Below, one piece after another: positions 1-9,284 of a stretch of 64,000 bases of DNA. The position numbers were made by a program, and so were the translations under genes. Below the pieces are notes generated by a model. That model did not search any database. It was given only the letters and a program-made list of their open reading frames with translations, and had not been told where the DNA came from. The stretch covers positions 1-64,000 of the forward strand of contig CAJNOI010000279.1 in the NCBI GenBank assembly GCA_905250115.1, written 5' to 3'. The stretch's first letter is position 1, and every line of letters starts with the position of its first letter. This stretch comes from Adineta steineri (Eukaryota > Rotifera > Eurotatoria > Adinetida > Adinetidae).

Positions 1-332
1 TTTTACAAATGCGTGATGCAGCTGATGAGATAGAACAAGCTGCTCATTTATTATATATTATGTCAAAGACATATTACGATGTTAGTAACCAATATATGAT
101 AGGGCAAGTTGCAGGAATTTCTCGACTTGCGCTTATTCAAACAGATAGTGAACGACAGACTTATATGGCACAGCTTGCTCAAGATACATTATCAACATCG
201 GCAAAAGTTTCTCGAATGGTTCTAGAAAGAAAACAAAATTACGAACAACGAAATCAAGCAAGACAATATCAACTTAAACAATTCATTCAACAAAGTAGTT
301 TAGAAGGATTAGAATCAAACATTGGGAAATAA
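1..332 (+). CDS. 3' terminal exon of an unrecognised gene (partial)
   Basis: The frame is open from base 3 to a TAA at 330-332, so this is the last exon of a gene that begins outside the window; the ATG at 9 is probably internal. The visible 109 residues are hydrophilic and look alpha-helical, with many Gln, Glu and Arg and a likely coiled coil over the last 60 residues (segment KQNYEQRNQARQYQLKQF). No signal peptide, membrane segment or catalytic motif is seen. I do not recognise the family. The coding call rests on composition and the long open frame in AT-rich DNA. Confidence 0.6.
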   Translation, partial: LQMRDAADEIEQAAHLLYIMSKTYYDVSNQYMIGQVAGISRLALIQTDSERQTYMAQLAQDTLSTSAKVSRMVLERKQNYEQRNQARQYQLKQFIQQSSLEGLESNIGK

Positions 333-960
333 AAAATATGTTCGAAACGTATAAAAAGTAAAATAAACATCATTTCGTTGATTAATATAAACTATTCTGA
401 AGATATGAATGTGCTTAGAGAGATAATTAATGACTAATACTAGATTTTTATTGCGTAAGCAATCCTCTCTGAAAAACGTGTTGTCTTATCTATCAATAAC
501 ACAACAATAGTATATGTATCGAGTTATGTATTGGTATGTTTGTCATTCATGAAGCGGTTTCACATTAAACACACCGATTGAAAAAATAAAAGAATTCTTC
601 GTTGAACTTTTGTACAAATTATTATCATCACTCTTATATAAATCATTTGATTCTGCTTTCGACACATTAAAAGATCGATTACTTTATTAAATAGTGATAT
701 TTATTTAATGTTATAAATATAGTTCAATCAAATGGTAAACTGAATGTTGTTGAAAATTCTTCATTTTAAAGAATTCAGAGTATATGTTGATGACTGACTA
801 AAGGTTTTTATTTATTTTCTATATAATTCGATAAATATATCTGAATGTATTTTTAGTTCATTTAATGATCAAGAAGTTGAAGAGTAATTTCATGTTAATC
901 TAAGATTATGATATTGTCAACATTTCATTTAACTGAATATCAGTTGATCTTTAATATAGA

Positions 961-1006
961 AGGGTGTGAGCATGGGTACACTATCCATTGAACACCCACA
1001 CTCTCA
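961..1006. repeat. GTGGGTG/CACCCAC hairpin, copy 1
   Basis: A G-rich left arm (gggtgtgagcatgggt) is followed about 14 nt later by a C-rich right arm (aacacccacactctca), which is an imperfect inverted repeat. It is one of a dispersed family whose arms resemble the bdelloid telomeric unit TGTGGG. Confidence 0.6.
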
Positions 1007-1082
1007 GGAGAGCCTACTCAACCCTAAAGATACAGTCGTCTATGTTAATTGAAATTTATGATTATTAGAAAACAGAGATATC

Positions 1083-1244
1083 ATGAAGACTTTTCCTGTC
1101 AATTTCATTTGTTTGACTGTTGTTTTCACGTTTGTTGATGATAAATGCACTTATTCTACAAGCCTAAATAATGGATACATGCAAGCTCTCAGCCTAAAGA
1201 ATATACTAAGAAGAATGATAACACCTATTTTAAAGGTATTCTAA
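1083..1244 (+). CDS. Possible small secreted peptide ORF (53 aa)
   Basis: An ATG-initiated frame of 54 codons including the stop has a basic-then-hydrophobic N-terminus (MKTFPVNFICLTVVFTFV) that looks like a signal peptide, followed by a short polar stretch with one Cys. The last codons (AAG GTA TTC TAA) could hide a splice donor, so it might instead be a first exon. No homologue is recognised. It lies in repeat-rich DNA and may be a chance frame. Confidence 0.2.
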   Translation: MKTFPVNFICLTVVFTFVDDKCTYSTSLNNGYMQALSLKNILRRMITPILKVF

Positions 1245-1763
1245 ATTTTATGTCTATTAATTTGCGATGACGAATGACGTTGTTTACTTGGATAAGTCAG
1301 CCAATATTTACCAATATAAACATTTTTATTTCACTTGCGATTCTCCAATAACAAACATAACTCCATACTTTTTTTTCTATCGAAGCAAACAAAAACACTT
1401 ATTTTTACGACCTACCTCGGTGGTTAATCAACCGTAACAATATTTCATTAGTTTCTTTTTCCGTTCTTCGCTTGTTGTTTTTCATCACAGCACCATCCAT
1501 CGTCAAAGAAAAGACATTTTGAAAGGACGTAGACACCTTTAAAAATGTGTTTGATCATTACTCCACTAATAAGTTTTACGCAATAACTCTAATTCAAACC
1601 ATTCACGCAGAAAAACAATGATCAAAGCGAAAACAGATGCATCTACAGTTTCAGAAAGTGAAAAGGTCATCAGTATATCGATGCCCAACGAAAGCAAAAT
1701 GTTCTTCTAGTGTGGTTAGCCAAACATATTGACGAGAATAACGACAATTACCAAAATCTTGAG

Positions 1764-1830
1764 GATCTGGATGTGGATGTGAGTGCCTCTGATGAATAAA
1801 GAGAAAGAAACTCATACTCACATTCACAAT
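1764..1830. repeat. GTGGGTG/CACCCAC hairpin, copy 2
   Basis: The left arm ggatgtggatgtgagtg and right arm ctcatactcacattcac are imperfect inverted repeats separated by about 25 nt. It belongs to the same dispersed family as 961-1006. Confidence 0.55.
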
Positions 1831-1857
1831 AGAAATGTGCAGGGTAAGCATTTTTTA

Positions 1858-1993
1858 TACCCTAACCGTACCCTTTCCTAATCCCACCGTATCCTCACCC
1901 TACCCTATCCTACCTTACTATCTCCACCATTTATCGTACCCTAATCCTACCTTACCCTATGGTATTTAAATCATTACCCTACCCTACCTTACT
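1858..1993. repeat. Degenerate ACCCTA array A
   Basis: About 135 bp consists of variants of taccct/accctaacc/cctacctta. It resembles a decayed C-rich telomere-like or minisatellite array. Related sequence recurs at 2511-2610. Confidence 0.75.
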
Positions 1994-2510
1994 AATTGAA
2001 ATTTTTTTAATCAAAGGATGAGTACTTATGATAAATAACTTTTTTCATTTTGTTTCCAAATAATAATAACTTTTGATTATTCAATACATTTTCTGAAATT
2101 TCTTGATAACAAAATATCGTTCACAGCATCTTCGTTTAAATTTTGTATTCTTTTCTCTAAAATTCGACCACTAGCACCGAAAACTCTTCCGCTCTTTTGT
2201 TGTGGTTAAAGTTCCTTCTTTGAGTTGACGAATTACATCTTTTTTTTTTGTTTAATGTGAGCTCGAGGAGATTTTGTTGACATATTCATACAGACAAAAA
2301 TATATAATTTTTCAAAACAAATTTAGTATTATGAATAATGAATAAAGGAACTTTTGTGCGAGAACGTATATAAACAAGGAGTTATATTGTGATCTGTATT
2401 TTGATTTGTTTTTCTTTTATCTAGTATATTTGTTCGTTTCTGTCTTACAGAAGATTAATATAAGTAAGAGAAAGATGTCGTTCTAAAGTGATATATCTAG
2501 TTATAAAACT

Positions 2511-2610
2511 TACCCTAACCCTAACCTACCCTATGACTCTCTTACTCTAACCGTACCATACCCTATGACTCTCTTAACCTAACCCTACCCTGTAGGGTAG
2601 AGTAGGGTCA
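2511..2610. repeat. Degenerate ACCCTA array B with palindromic end
   Basis: It begins taccctaaccctaaccta, contains two copies of a unit with accctatgactctctta, and ends in an inverted pair (accctaccct, then agggtagagtagggt). It is the same family as the array at 1858-1993. Confidence 0.75.
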
Positions 2611-2634
2611 ACTTGCACATCTCTAATTTACAAC

Positions 2635-2706
2635 CACATGGACACTCACACCCTACCTTCAGTTCAGTTCAAGCGGACTGAAACTGCCACAGTCCCAGTC
2701 GAAAAT
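2635..2706 (+). repeat. Dispersed repeat, copy inverted at 8697-8775
   Basis: About 70 bp containing ccctaccttcagttcagttc and ending cagtcgaaaat. The reverse complement of 8697-8775 aligns over the same blocks (gacac, cacac, cctacc, tcagttcag, tcaag, cagtcgaaaat). Confidence 0.6.
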
Positions 2707-2719
2707 GAGTGTTTGATAA

Positions 2720-3490
2720 CAGTGTTGCCACCCTGTCTGCTTTCTGTCTGCTTTTTCTGCTTTTTTTAAAAATATCAAATCATTGACTTTCATACATATT
2801 TGTAATCAATAATTACTATCTGAACGATCATGTTTTAAATTTTAAAAACAGACTTTAACCAATAATGACTCATATTATTATTTTGTCCTAGTGCAACTTC
2901 TATTATATAACTCCTGTATTCTAGTGACTAAAAACGAATCCAATGTATATATTTTATATTTATTCCATTCTTTATCCATTTCTCTTTTGTCATTCTTCTT
3001 ATGATTTGTGTGACTCATACAAATCAATATATATATATTCTTTTGTATATTTGTTGAATGAACGAATATAAAAAATCAGCGTGAATTGTGTAGATATTTA
3101 TTATATAAAGGCAATAAGAATGAGTAATGAAGATATTATTACTGATGAAGATAGTATTACTGATGAGAATAAATCTGAACTCTTAACAATTGCAAATCAG
3201 ATGAAAAATATGTGTTTAAAATAAAATGTATCTAATAATTCTATGTATTTGTTTTTCTTGTTATTGTACAATGGAATCAGATAATTCTATTTATTTATTT
3301 GTTTGATTATTTTTCTAAATCTTATTTAATAAAGATTGAAATTTCATAAGTAATTTGCAATTCTTATGTAGAATCTACGCTTTTTATAGTGGATTTATGT
3401 ACGAAACACCTTTTCTGCTTTTTTTCCGCTTTTTAGTAGTGAAATTTCTGTCATTTTCTGCTTTTTGGACTTCAAAAGATAGCAACACTG
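2720..3490. mobile_element. hAT-like non-autonomous element
   Basis: The left end begins cagtgttgccaccctgtctg and the right end finishes agcaacactg, giving terminal inverted repeats CAGTGTTG. Both ends carry ctgcttttt motifs just inside. Internally a short frame at 3120-3221 runs to a tail (gatgaaaaatatgtgttt) that closely matches the sequence just after the transposase remnant at 51720. No matching 8-bp target duplication was found, so the exact ends are uncertain. It is likely an internally deleted relative of the element at 51329-51911. Confidence 0.5.
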
Positions 3491-4202
3491 CAACCCTGTT
3501 GCTAACTCAATCTGCCAGCTCAGTTAAGGTAAAAATATTAAACAGAATAAGAAATTTTTGACAAATATCATTACGTATCGTTCTACCAGTTTTTAATGAA
3601 TAGGGTGAGCGTATAAAAAGACTTTCCATTTGTTATCGTCTGTTTCTTTCTCTGCTACAGAAAAGGACTTTAGATTCTTTTCTCTTATCAAAAATCATGG
3701 CAAAGGACGAATAAACATTTGTTTCTGGCTTTTACAAAAGAACGTTTCACTGTTGACAGCATCTCAGTTAATGATATCGGATAAAATTTCACATCTGGCT
3801 CCGTTTGACGTACAATCTGTTGACGGGAGAAAGAAAATTAGGTTCCAGAATAGCATAAAACTCATTTCATCCAACACAATTCAATATCTCAGTTCTATTT
3901 GGAACAAACCGCGTGAGTTTTTCACCAATGTTATAGGGAGGTCCGTATGTAATCTTTACTGAATGTCGGTTAACTGTTCAACTTCATCCATATCGAATCT
4001 GCTTTAAGTACAATTTTTTCCTCGACTACTCACGAAACTTTCCGTGAATGACGAATCTGACGCAGTTGTCTCTTTCGTAGATCTATATATCCTCGATTAT
4101 TCTTTTATGTTGAAGAGCTTAAAATTATGAATATGAATCATCAATTAGAATTATTTTTTAAGATCCACCAGAGAAATTATTGTTTTGACGATGTGGGTAT
4201 TC

Positions 4203-4579
4203 TTTTAATAGATACATGCATATACGTAAGTGAAGTAAGAAGCCGATTCGAGTATTTCTAGCAGCGATTTGTCTATGATGCGTTCCAGAGGATTCCAGAT
4301 GAGTTCCAAGCACAACTCAACGAGCTCTATCGAATGATGTGCTCAGAGTTTTCGTAGCTCAAAGTAAAAGTTTTTCGATTTTGATGGCGCCATCTGAAGG
4401 CTAAAAAAATTTTACTTTGAGCTACGAAAACTCTGAGCACACCATTCGATGGAGCTCGTTGAGTTGTGCTTAGAACTCTTCTAGAACCCTCTGGAACGCA
4501 TCATAGACGAATCGCCATTTGAAATACTCGAATCGGCTTCTTACTTCACTTACGTATGTGCATGTGCCCTTAAAAAAGC
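4203..4579. repeat. Long foldback palindrome (MITE-like)
   Basis: Two arms of about 175 nt, roughly 4203-4379 and 4402-4579, are near-perfect reverse complements. Outer ends match acatgca/tgcatgt, with gtaagtgaagtaagaagccg against its complement, and the inner ends tagctcaaagtaaaa against ttttactttgagcta. The short spacer contains ggcgcc. Mismatches are few and scattered. Confidence 0.9.
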
Positions 4580-4680
4580 TTATCAGCGCAGCCCCGTTGG
4601 GGCTAAAAATGTGGAACTCACGTATGTTCGCATCGAAATATCTGATCATGTTTAAGAGCTTTGTCTTCTTTTTTTGCTCA

Positions 4681-5327
4681 AATTTAATTAATTTATAGCT
4701 ATTTTTGACAATATTTGGTTATTTATATTAAATTTGCGGCAGTATACAGCTATTTTTAGCGATTTGTCGTTATTTTCATAAAAATTCCCGCAATTTATAG
4801 CTGTTTTCGTTATTTTAATTAAATTTGCAGTAATTTATGGCTATTTTTAACTATTTTTGCTTATTTTTATTAAAATTCTACTAATTTATAGCTGTATCTG
4901 ACCATTTTCCTTATTTTTTATAGAAAATCCTGTAACTTATAGCCAATTTTAACGCTTTTTCATTATTTTTATTAAAATTTAATTAATTTATAGCTATTTT
5001 TGACAGTTTTTGGTTATTTTATTAAAATTACAGCAAAATATAGCTATTTTTGGCGCTTTTTTATTGCTTTTATTAAAATTTTAGCTATTTTTTACCATTT
5101 TCGTTATTTTTATTAAATTTTTAGTAATTTATGCCTATTTTTAACTATTTTTGCTTAATTTTATTAAAATTCTACTAATTTATAGCTATATTTTACTATT
5201 TTGCTTATTTTTTATACAAAATTCTGCAATTTATAGCTAGTTTTAACGCTTTTTCATTATTTTTATTAGAATTTTAGCAATTTACAGCTATTTTTAATGA
5301 TTTTTGCTAATTTTTATTGAATTTTTT

Positions 5328-5329
<2 letters not shown>
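4681..5329. repeat. AT-rich 51-bp minisatellite with higher-order structure
   Basis: About 13 degenerate monomers near 51 bp, each built on tttatagctattttt. Monomers repeat in blocks: the sequence at 4681 recurs at 4976, and the one at 4841 at 5135, so the array is two higher-order units of about 295 bp plus a partial one. Confidence 0.85.

Positions 5330-5366
<37 letters not shown>
5330..5366 (+). repeat. Poly-G run, 37 nt
   Basis: Uninterrupted G from 5330 to 5366, directly after a T-rich stretch ending the minisatellite and followed by agctcgaaaac. The true length may differ, since homopolymers are often miscounted. Confidence 0.95.
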
Positions 5367-5367
<1 letters not shown>

Positions 5368-6030
5368 GCTCGAAAACTTGAACTTAAAACTTACACTCAC
5401 GATTTTCTTCGAAAATTTACGTGAGTTTCACAAAATGTGTAGAAATATAAAGAAATAAAATTCTTTTCTTCCTAGCTATTCTTGCTGGAATGGTTCGAAT
5501 TGCGTTAGGGCACTGTACGTAATGACTAATTAGCAGCTACAGTGTATGAGACTGCATCTAGATGGCTGGATAAAAAAACGTACTTGTTTTACCATAGTAT
5601 TTTATTACTCATAACGGCAAAGCTTCAAAATACTAACTAGCTGCGAAAGAAACTGTTCGTTGACAATCAATGTCTATTATTTTTGTTTGTTAACATTTAT
5701 CTGCCGTGTAGAGTCACTTATTTGTCGAGCCCAAGCGGACGTACGACAAATCTAAAAATCTTGAGTAACGGCCATTTAGACATTCCCTCTTTTGACAGCG
5801 GTTGGTGAATTTATTCATCGATAGGCAACCTCATGAACTTCGAGCCTGTTGTTCAACATCATTCTCATCCCCTAAAGCACGAGCTTCCTTTTCTGATTAA
5901 TAGATGCGATGTGCATGTACTAATTATAAACAAGAAAACAGTCTATGAAACCCTATTGTTGATGAGGATGTCAAATAATTTAAACAGCTTGACGACATCG
6001 CCAATAAAAAAATAACAGAAAAGTATACGA

Positions 6031-6161
6031 GAGGTGCGTGGGTTTGGTTGTGCGTGTTGTTGTGGGTGAGTTTGGGTGTTATTCTGTTCTAATATTCTCA
6101 CTCATGTTCATACTAACACCCACACATAAATCCACCCCAGATCCACCCACACCCACTCTCC
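6031..6161. repeat. GTGGGTG/CACCCAC hairpin, copy 3
   Basis: The left arm is rich in gtgggtgagtttgggtg and the right arm in cacccacacccactctcc, separated by about 50 nt. It is one of the longer family members. Confidence 0.65.
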
Positions 6162-6423
6162 AGTCGAAAGCTACGAATATATGCTGGTGTCGGATCAAAA
6201 GTCAGGCATACAGGATACCAAGTCGTTAATGCCCAATAAAACGTATATAATTTACCGCTGTATTGACTAAAGATATGCTGTTATCAGATCATAAAACACG
6301 CAGAACAAAGAAAAACGAAAAGGTATACGTGGCAGTTCTTTGCGATCATTTTCCGCGATAAATAATTCTCAACAATATACAACAGCATCTACTATTATCG
6401 TGAGTATTAGTTTTGGTATTTTA

Positions 6424-6486
6424 GAGTGTGGATGTGGGTGAAAAATAGATGTAATACGAATACTCACAACCACATATCACACCCAG
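6424..6486. repeat. GTGGGTG/CACCCAC hairpin, copy 4
   Basis: The left arm gagtgtggatgtgggtg and right arm tactcacaaccacatatcac are imperfect inverted repeats. Confidence 0.6.
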
Positions 6487-6700
6487 AAATGATAAAAAAA
6501 TGGAAACCGTGTGCTTCAGTTATTTTGTTTGAGATATCCATCTCATCTATATGCATTCAGAGCGATAAAGAAGCATTTACATCGATCCTTATCAACGAAA
6601 AAATATAACGGATGGTTTTTTTTTAACAAAAGCAAGCCATTTTAAATTTCTACTTTCATTTCACACAATCAACATTAAGAAAGCAAGATAAAGGTAGCTG

Positions 6701-6780
6701 GGAGCGTGTGGATGCTCAGTTTTTAATCATCCACCCATACCCATATTCACTCACACCCATATTTACCCACACCCACACAT
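6701..6780. repeat. GTGGGTG/CACCCAC hairpin, copy 5
   Basis: A short left arm (ggagcgtgtggatg) faces a long C-rich right arm made of cacccata and acccacacccacacat units. Confidence 0.6.
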
Positions 6781-7207
6781 ATTTTTGTCTACTACGTTTG
6801 ATCGTTATCTAACAACACAAAAAGAAATCAGTAGCCAGATAATGGGCGACTAAATCAGATATTTGATATAAATATGCGTTTGTTACGTTGCAGAAAACAT
6901 TTTTCTTCATATGACGACTGAGACGAGGAATAGTTTGGATTTAGATAAATATAGTAGTCTACACTAAGTAAATCAATAATGCATTGATTTCTCATTCACG
7001 CTGTCGACGATGCGTTTTTATGCCCACACACTTGCTCTCACTCACTTACTCTTTCAAACATTCACAGTATGAAAAGAATGAATATTATGTTGATAGGAAT
7101 CCTTAATGAAATAAAAGAAATAACCGCTTGCTGTTTAGTTTTATTAGTTGACAACTATGCGAAACATTCAAAGTTTAAGTGATTATAAACTGAATGAAAT
7201 TAAATGT

Positions 7208-7846
7208 TCAAGTGTGTCGTTCGTTTTCAGTAACGTTGGCGGTAATTGCATCTTTTAGCAAAAACGCTCCGTGTTTGATAGTTAATGTCGGTGTTGAGAA
7301 TGACTGATTATCCGTGAACATTTCAATTGTCATATTCTTGCATGATGCGCTTAAGCTATGCGTTCCTCCTTTATTTAACACACCATCCACACAACCCACT
7401 TTTCCTCGATTGAATCCTGTGCTTCCATACCAAGATCGTGCTGCATCGCAGTTGCCCGCATCACGAAAAGTCCAACCATAATAATTGTTGGCATTGAATC
7501 CAACTTGTAAGTAAACATTCAGTCGAGAGCCAGTGTCTTTGCCAGATTTATCGTCAACTCTAAAGCAGAGCGAATAAGTAACTCCCGTAGCAGCAATGGG
7601 TGTTTTGAAACCACGTATTTGAAGCACACCCATATGAGTTGTATTACCGGCCTCTAGGAAATTCAATGGTGCATCCAAGTTGCCGTACCATTGATCGGAG
7701 TTAATTAGTGCAAATCTGTAGGGTGATTGATTAGTTAATGTAAAAAGAAAACGTCGGCCAACAGAATCAAAGCCGGTACTAGCGGAGAAAAATCCAAGAA
7801 ATAGTTGACTAATAAGTGCTGAAGTGATAAATACTGGAGCTATCAT
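7208..7846 (-). CDS. Intronless secreted protein, family not recognised
   Basis: The frame gives 212 residues from the first ATG at 7846. An upstream in-frame extension to 7873 has no ATG. The N-terminus (MIAPVFITSALISQLFLGFF) is a likely signal peptide. The rest is polar, rich in Gly, Asn, Thr and aromatics, with four Cys and strand-like segments. Features include NQSPYRFALIN near the start of the mature chain and a WYGSTGFNRGKVGCVDG segment. The overall look is a secreted beta-sandwich; a distant similarity to aegerolysin or crystal-protein-type folds crossed my mind but is not supported by a clear motif. It has no introns, unlike its neighbours, and stands alone in repeat-rich DNA, which would fit horizontal acquisition, but that is inference. 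Confidence 0.65.
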   Translation of the reverse strand: MIAPVFITSALISQLFLGFFSASTGFDSVGRRFLFTLTNQSPYRFALINSDQWYGNLDAPLNFLEAGNTTHMGVLQIRGFKTPIAATGVTYSLCFRVDDKSGKDTGSRLNVYLQVGFNANNYYGWTFRDAGNCDAARSWYGSTGFNRGKVGCVDGVLNKGGTHSLSASCKNMTIEMFTDNQSFSTPTLTIKHGAFLLKDAITANVTENERHT

Positions 7847-8696
7847 TATAGAAGCAAATAATTTACGTAGCAAAACGTTTCGGAGATTGAAAAGACACTT
7901 ACAGTCTGTTAACGGCTTTAAATTTAACTCCAGCGTACATATATATACATGTATCGCACTTTGCTTGCAATTAAAAGTCCATGGGAAGATCGACCATATG
8001 TCGAAAAGCAGCCTACTGAAGACATGCTGTGAGTGCGCTTCTTTTTCGGCGAAATGAAGAGGGTTTCATATCTCTATTAGAACGACTCTCTTTATTAGAT
8101 TTCGATGGGAATATGAGCTTATCTTTCATTTAACAACCTGACTCATACCCACCCACTCTCGTAATCATACTCTCACACTTATAGTCATATCGTCAACATA
8201 GTCCTCTGTGCAATGACAATTACGCAGAAGTAAAGCTTTGCTCTCATCCTTTACAAATATTTTTATCTACTGTGTTTGGCTATTACTCAGCAAAAAAGAA
8301 AAAGAAAAAGAAAAAGAAAAAGCAGCAAGATAATAGACGTTTAAAACAAATATTTGATGTAAGTATGCGTTTGTTATGTTGGAGAAAAAAATTGTGTTTG
8401 TGTAAGAAACGGTACGAGCGATAGTATGAGTTCGAATATGTATAGAGTATGAATGAGCAGATTTTGACAAGGATTTATGTACTGTGTAGGCGTTGCGTAC
8501 CCTAATTTTCAGCTTGCCTATCCGAGAAAGAACACGTAGATGAAACACTACTCAAGCAGACACAGAAAAGCCTGTGATAGACTCGACGAGTGGTTGAAAG
8601 TCGAAACATATATCTCTTATTCATTCGATTTTGATTTCGAGCCGCTCGATAGCCGTTGAATTTCGAGTACTCGAAAACTATATCCTGCCGAACATT

Positions 8697-8833
8697 TATT
8701 TTCGACTGAGGCTATGACAATCCCAGTTCACTTGAGCTGAACTGAGGGTAGGATGTGGGTGTCCGTGTGATGGATGGGCATAGGTATAAGTATCTTCTTC
8801 TTTATTCCTCACAGGTACGCACACCCACACCAC
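8697..8833 (-). repeat. Dispersed repeat copy fused to hairpin copy 6
   Basis: Read on the minus strand, 8697-8775 matches 2635-2706. The same stretch supplies the G-rich arm (ggatgtgggtgtccgtgtg) of a hairpin whose C-rich arm is gcacacccacaccaca at 8819-8833. It also contains a local palindrome, cagttcacttgagctgaactg. Confidence 0.55.
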
Positions 8834-8837
8834 AAAG

Positions 8838-9150
8838 AGAACGGTATGGAATCCTGTAATCTTGAAATCCTGTAGAATCAGACGGAATCGTATGGTATCT
8901 GGCGGAATCGGGTAATCTGACGGGATCTTGGAGTCCAGCGTGATCTAAAGAAATACTAAAATTTACAGAATCTAATGAAGTTTGATAGAATCCGTTAGAT
9001 TCCTTCAGCTTCCATAAGATTCTGGGTACCGGGATTCGTTGCTCTTTCCTTAGGAAATGTAAAAGAATCATAGGAAATCTAAAGAATCATAGAGAATCCT
9101 TGGAGTCCTTGGAACCTAGCGAAATTTTGGATTCTTGGATTTCTTAGTTT
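8838..9150. repeat. Degenerate 10-bp GAATC array
   Basis: GAATC, GATTC or close variants recur roughly every 10-11 nt, for example ggaatcgtatggtatctggc. The unit is the reverse complement of the GATTC repeat at 11968-12043. Confidence 0.6.
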
Positions 9151-9280
9151 TCCCATTGCCACATCCATACCGACACCACACACGTACACCCATAGTCGCA
9201 TCTGCACTCACACACACTCACCGACATCCACACTCACACTGATCGTCATATTATTGTTATCCCTCATGTTCTTTAATTTT

Positions 9281-9284
9281 TAGA
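9281..9284 (+). promoter_or_regulatory. Candidate trans-splice (SL) acceptor before the ABCA start
   Basis: The sequence gttctttaatttttag ends one base before the ATG at 9285. A pyrimidine-rich acceptor this close to the start leaves almost no 5' UTR, as expected for spliced-leader addition, which is known in bdelloids. A cis-spliced 5' UTR intron is the alternative. Confidence 0.5.

Larger units (their letters stand above)
333..7207. other. Repeat-rich intergenic region, 6.9 kb
   Basis: No convincing protein gene is visible here; open frames are under 111 codons and lack family features. It holds degenerate ACCCTA arrays, a hAT-like non-autonomous element, a long foldback palindrome, an AT-rich minisatellite with a poly-G tail, and five GTGGGTG/CACCCAC hairpins, listed separately. 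The stretch 333-960 shows nothing beyond AT-rich DNA. Confidence 0.7.
7847..9284. other. Intergenic region with dispersed and 10-bp repeats
   Basis: This 1.4-kb stretch has no supported gene. It holds a (AAAAAG)n-like run near 8296-8320, a dispersed repeat copy with a hairpin at 8697-8833, a degenerate 10-bp GAATC array, and C-rich cacaccc-type sequence at 9160-9240. Confidence 0.6.

Noticed and set aside
3630-3962. 110-codon plus-strand frame
   Set aside because: No family motif, signal peptide or splice context. It lies just beyond a hAT-like element in repeat DNA and looks like a chance frame.
5833-6229. Two short plus-strand frames (60 and 63 codons)
   Set aside because: The second translates the GTGGGTG hairpin; the first has no recognisable features.
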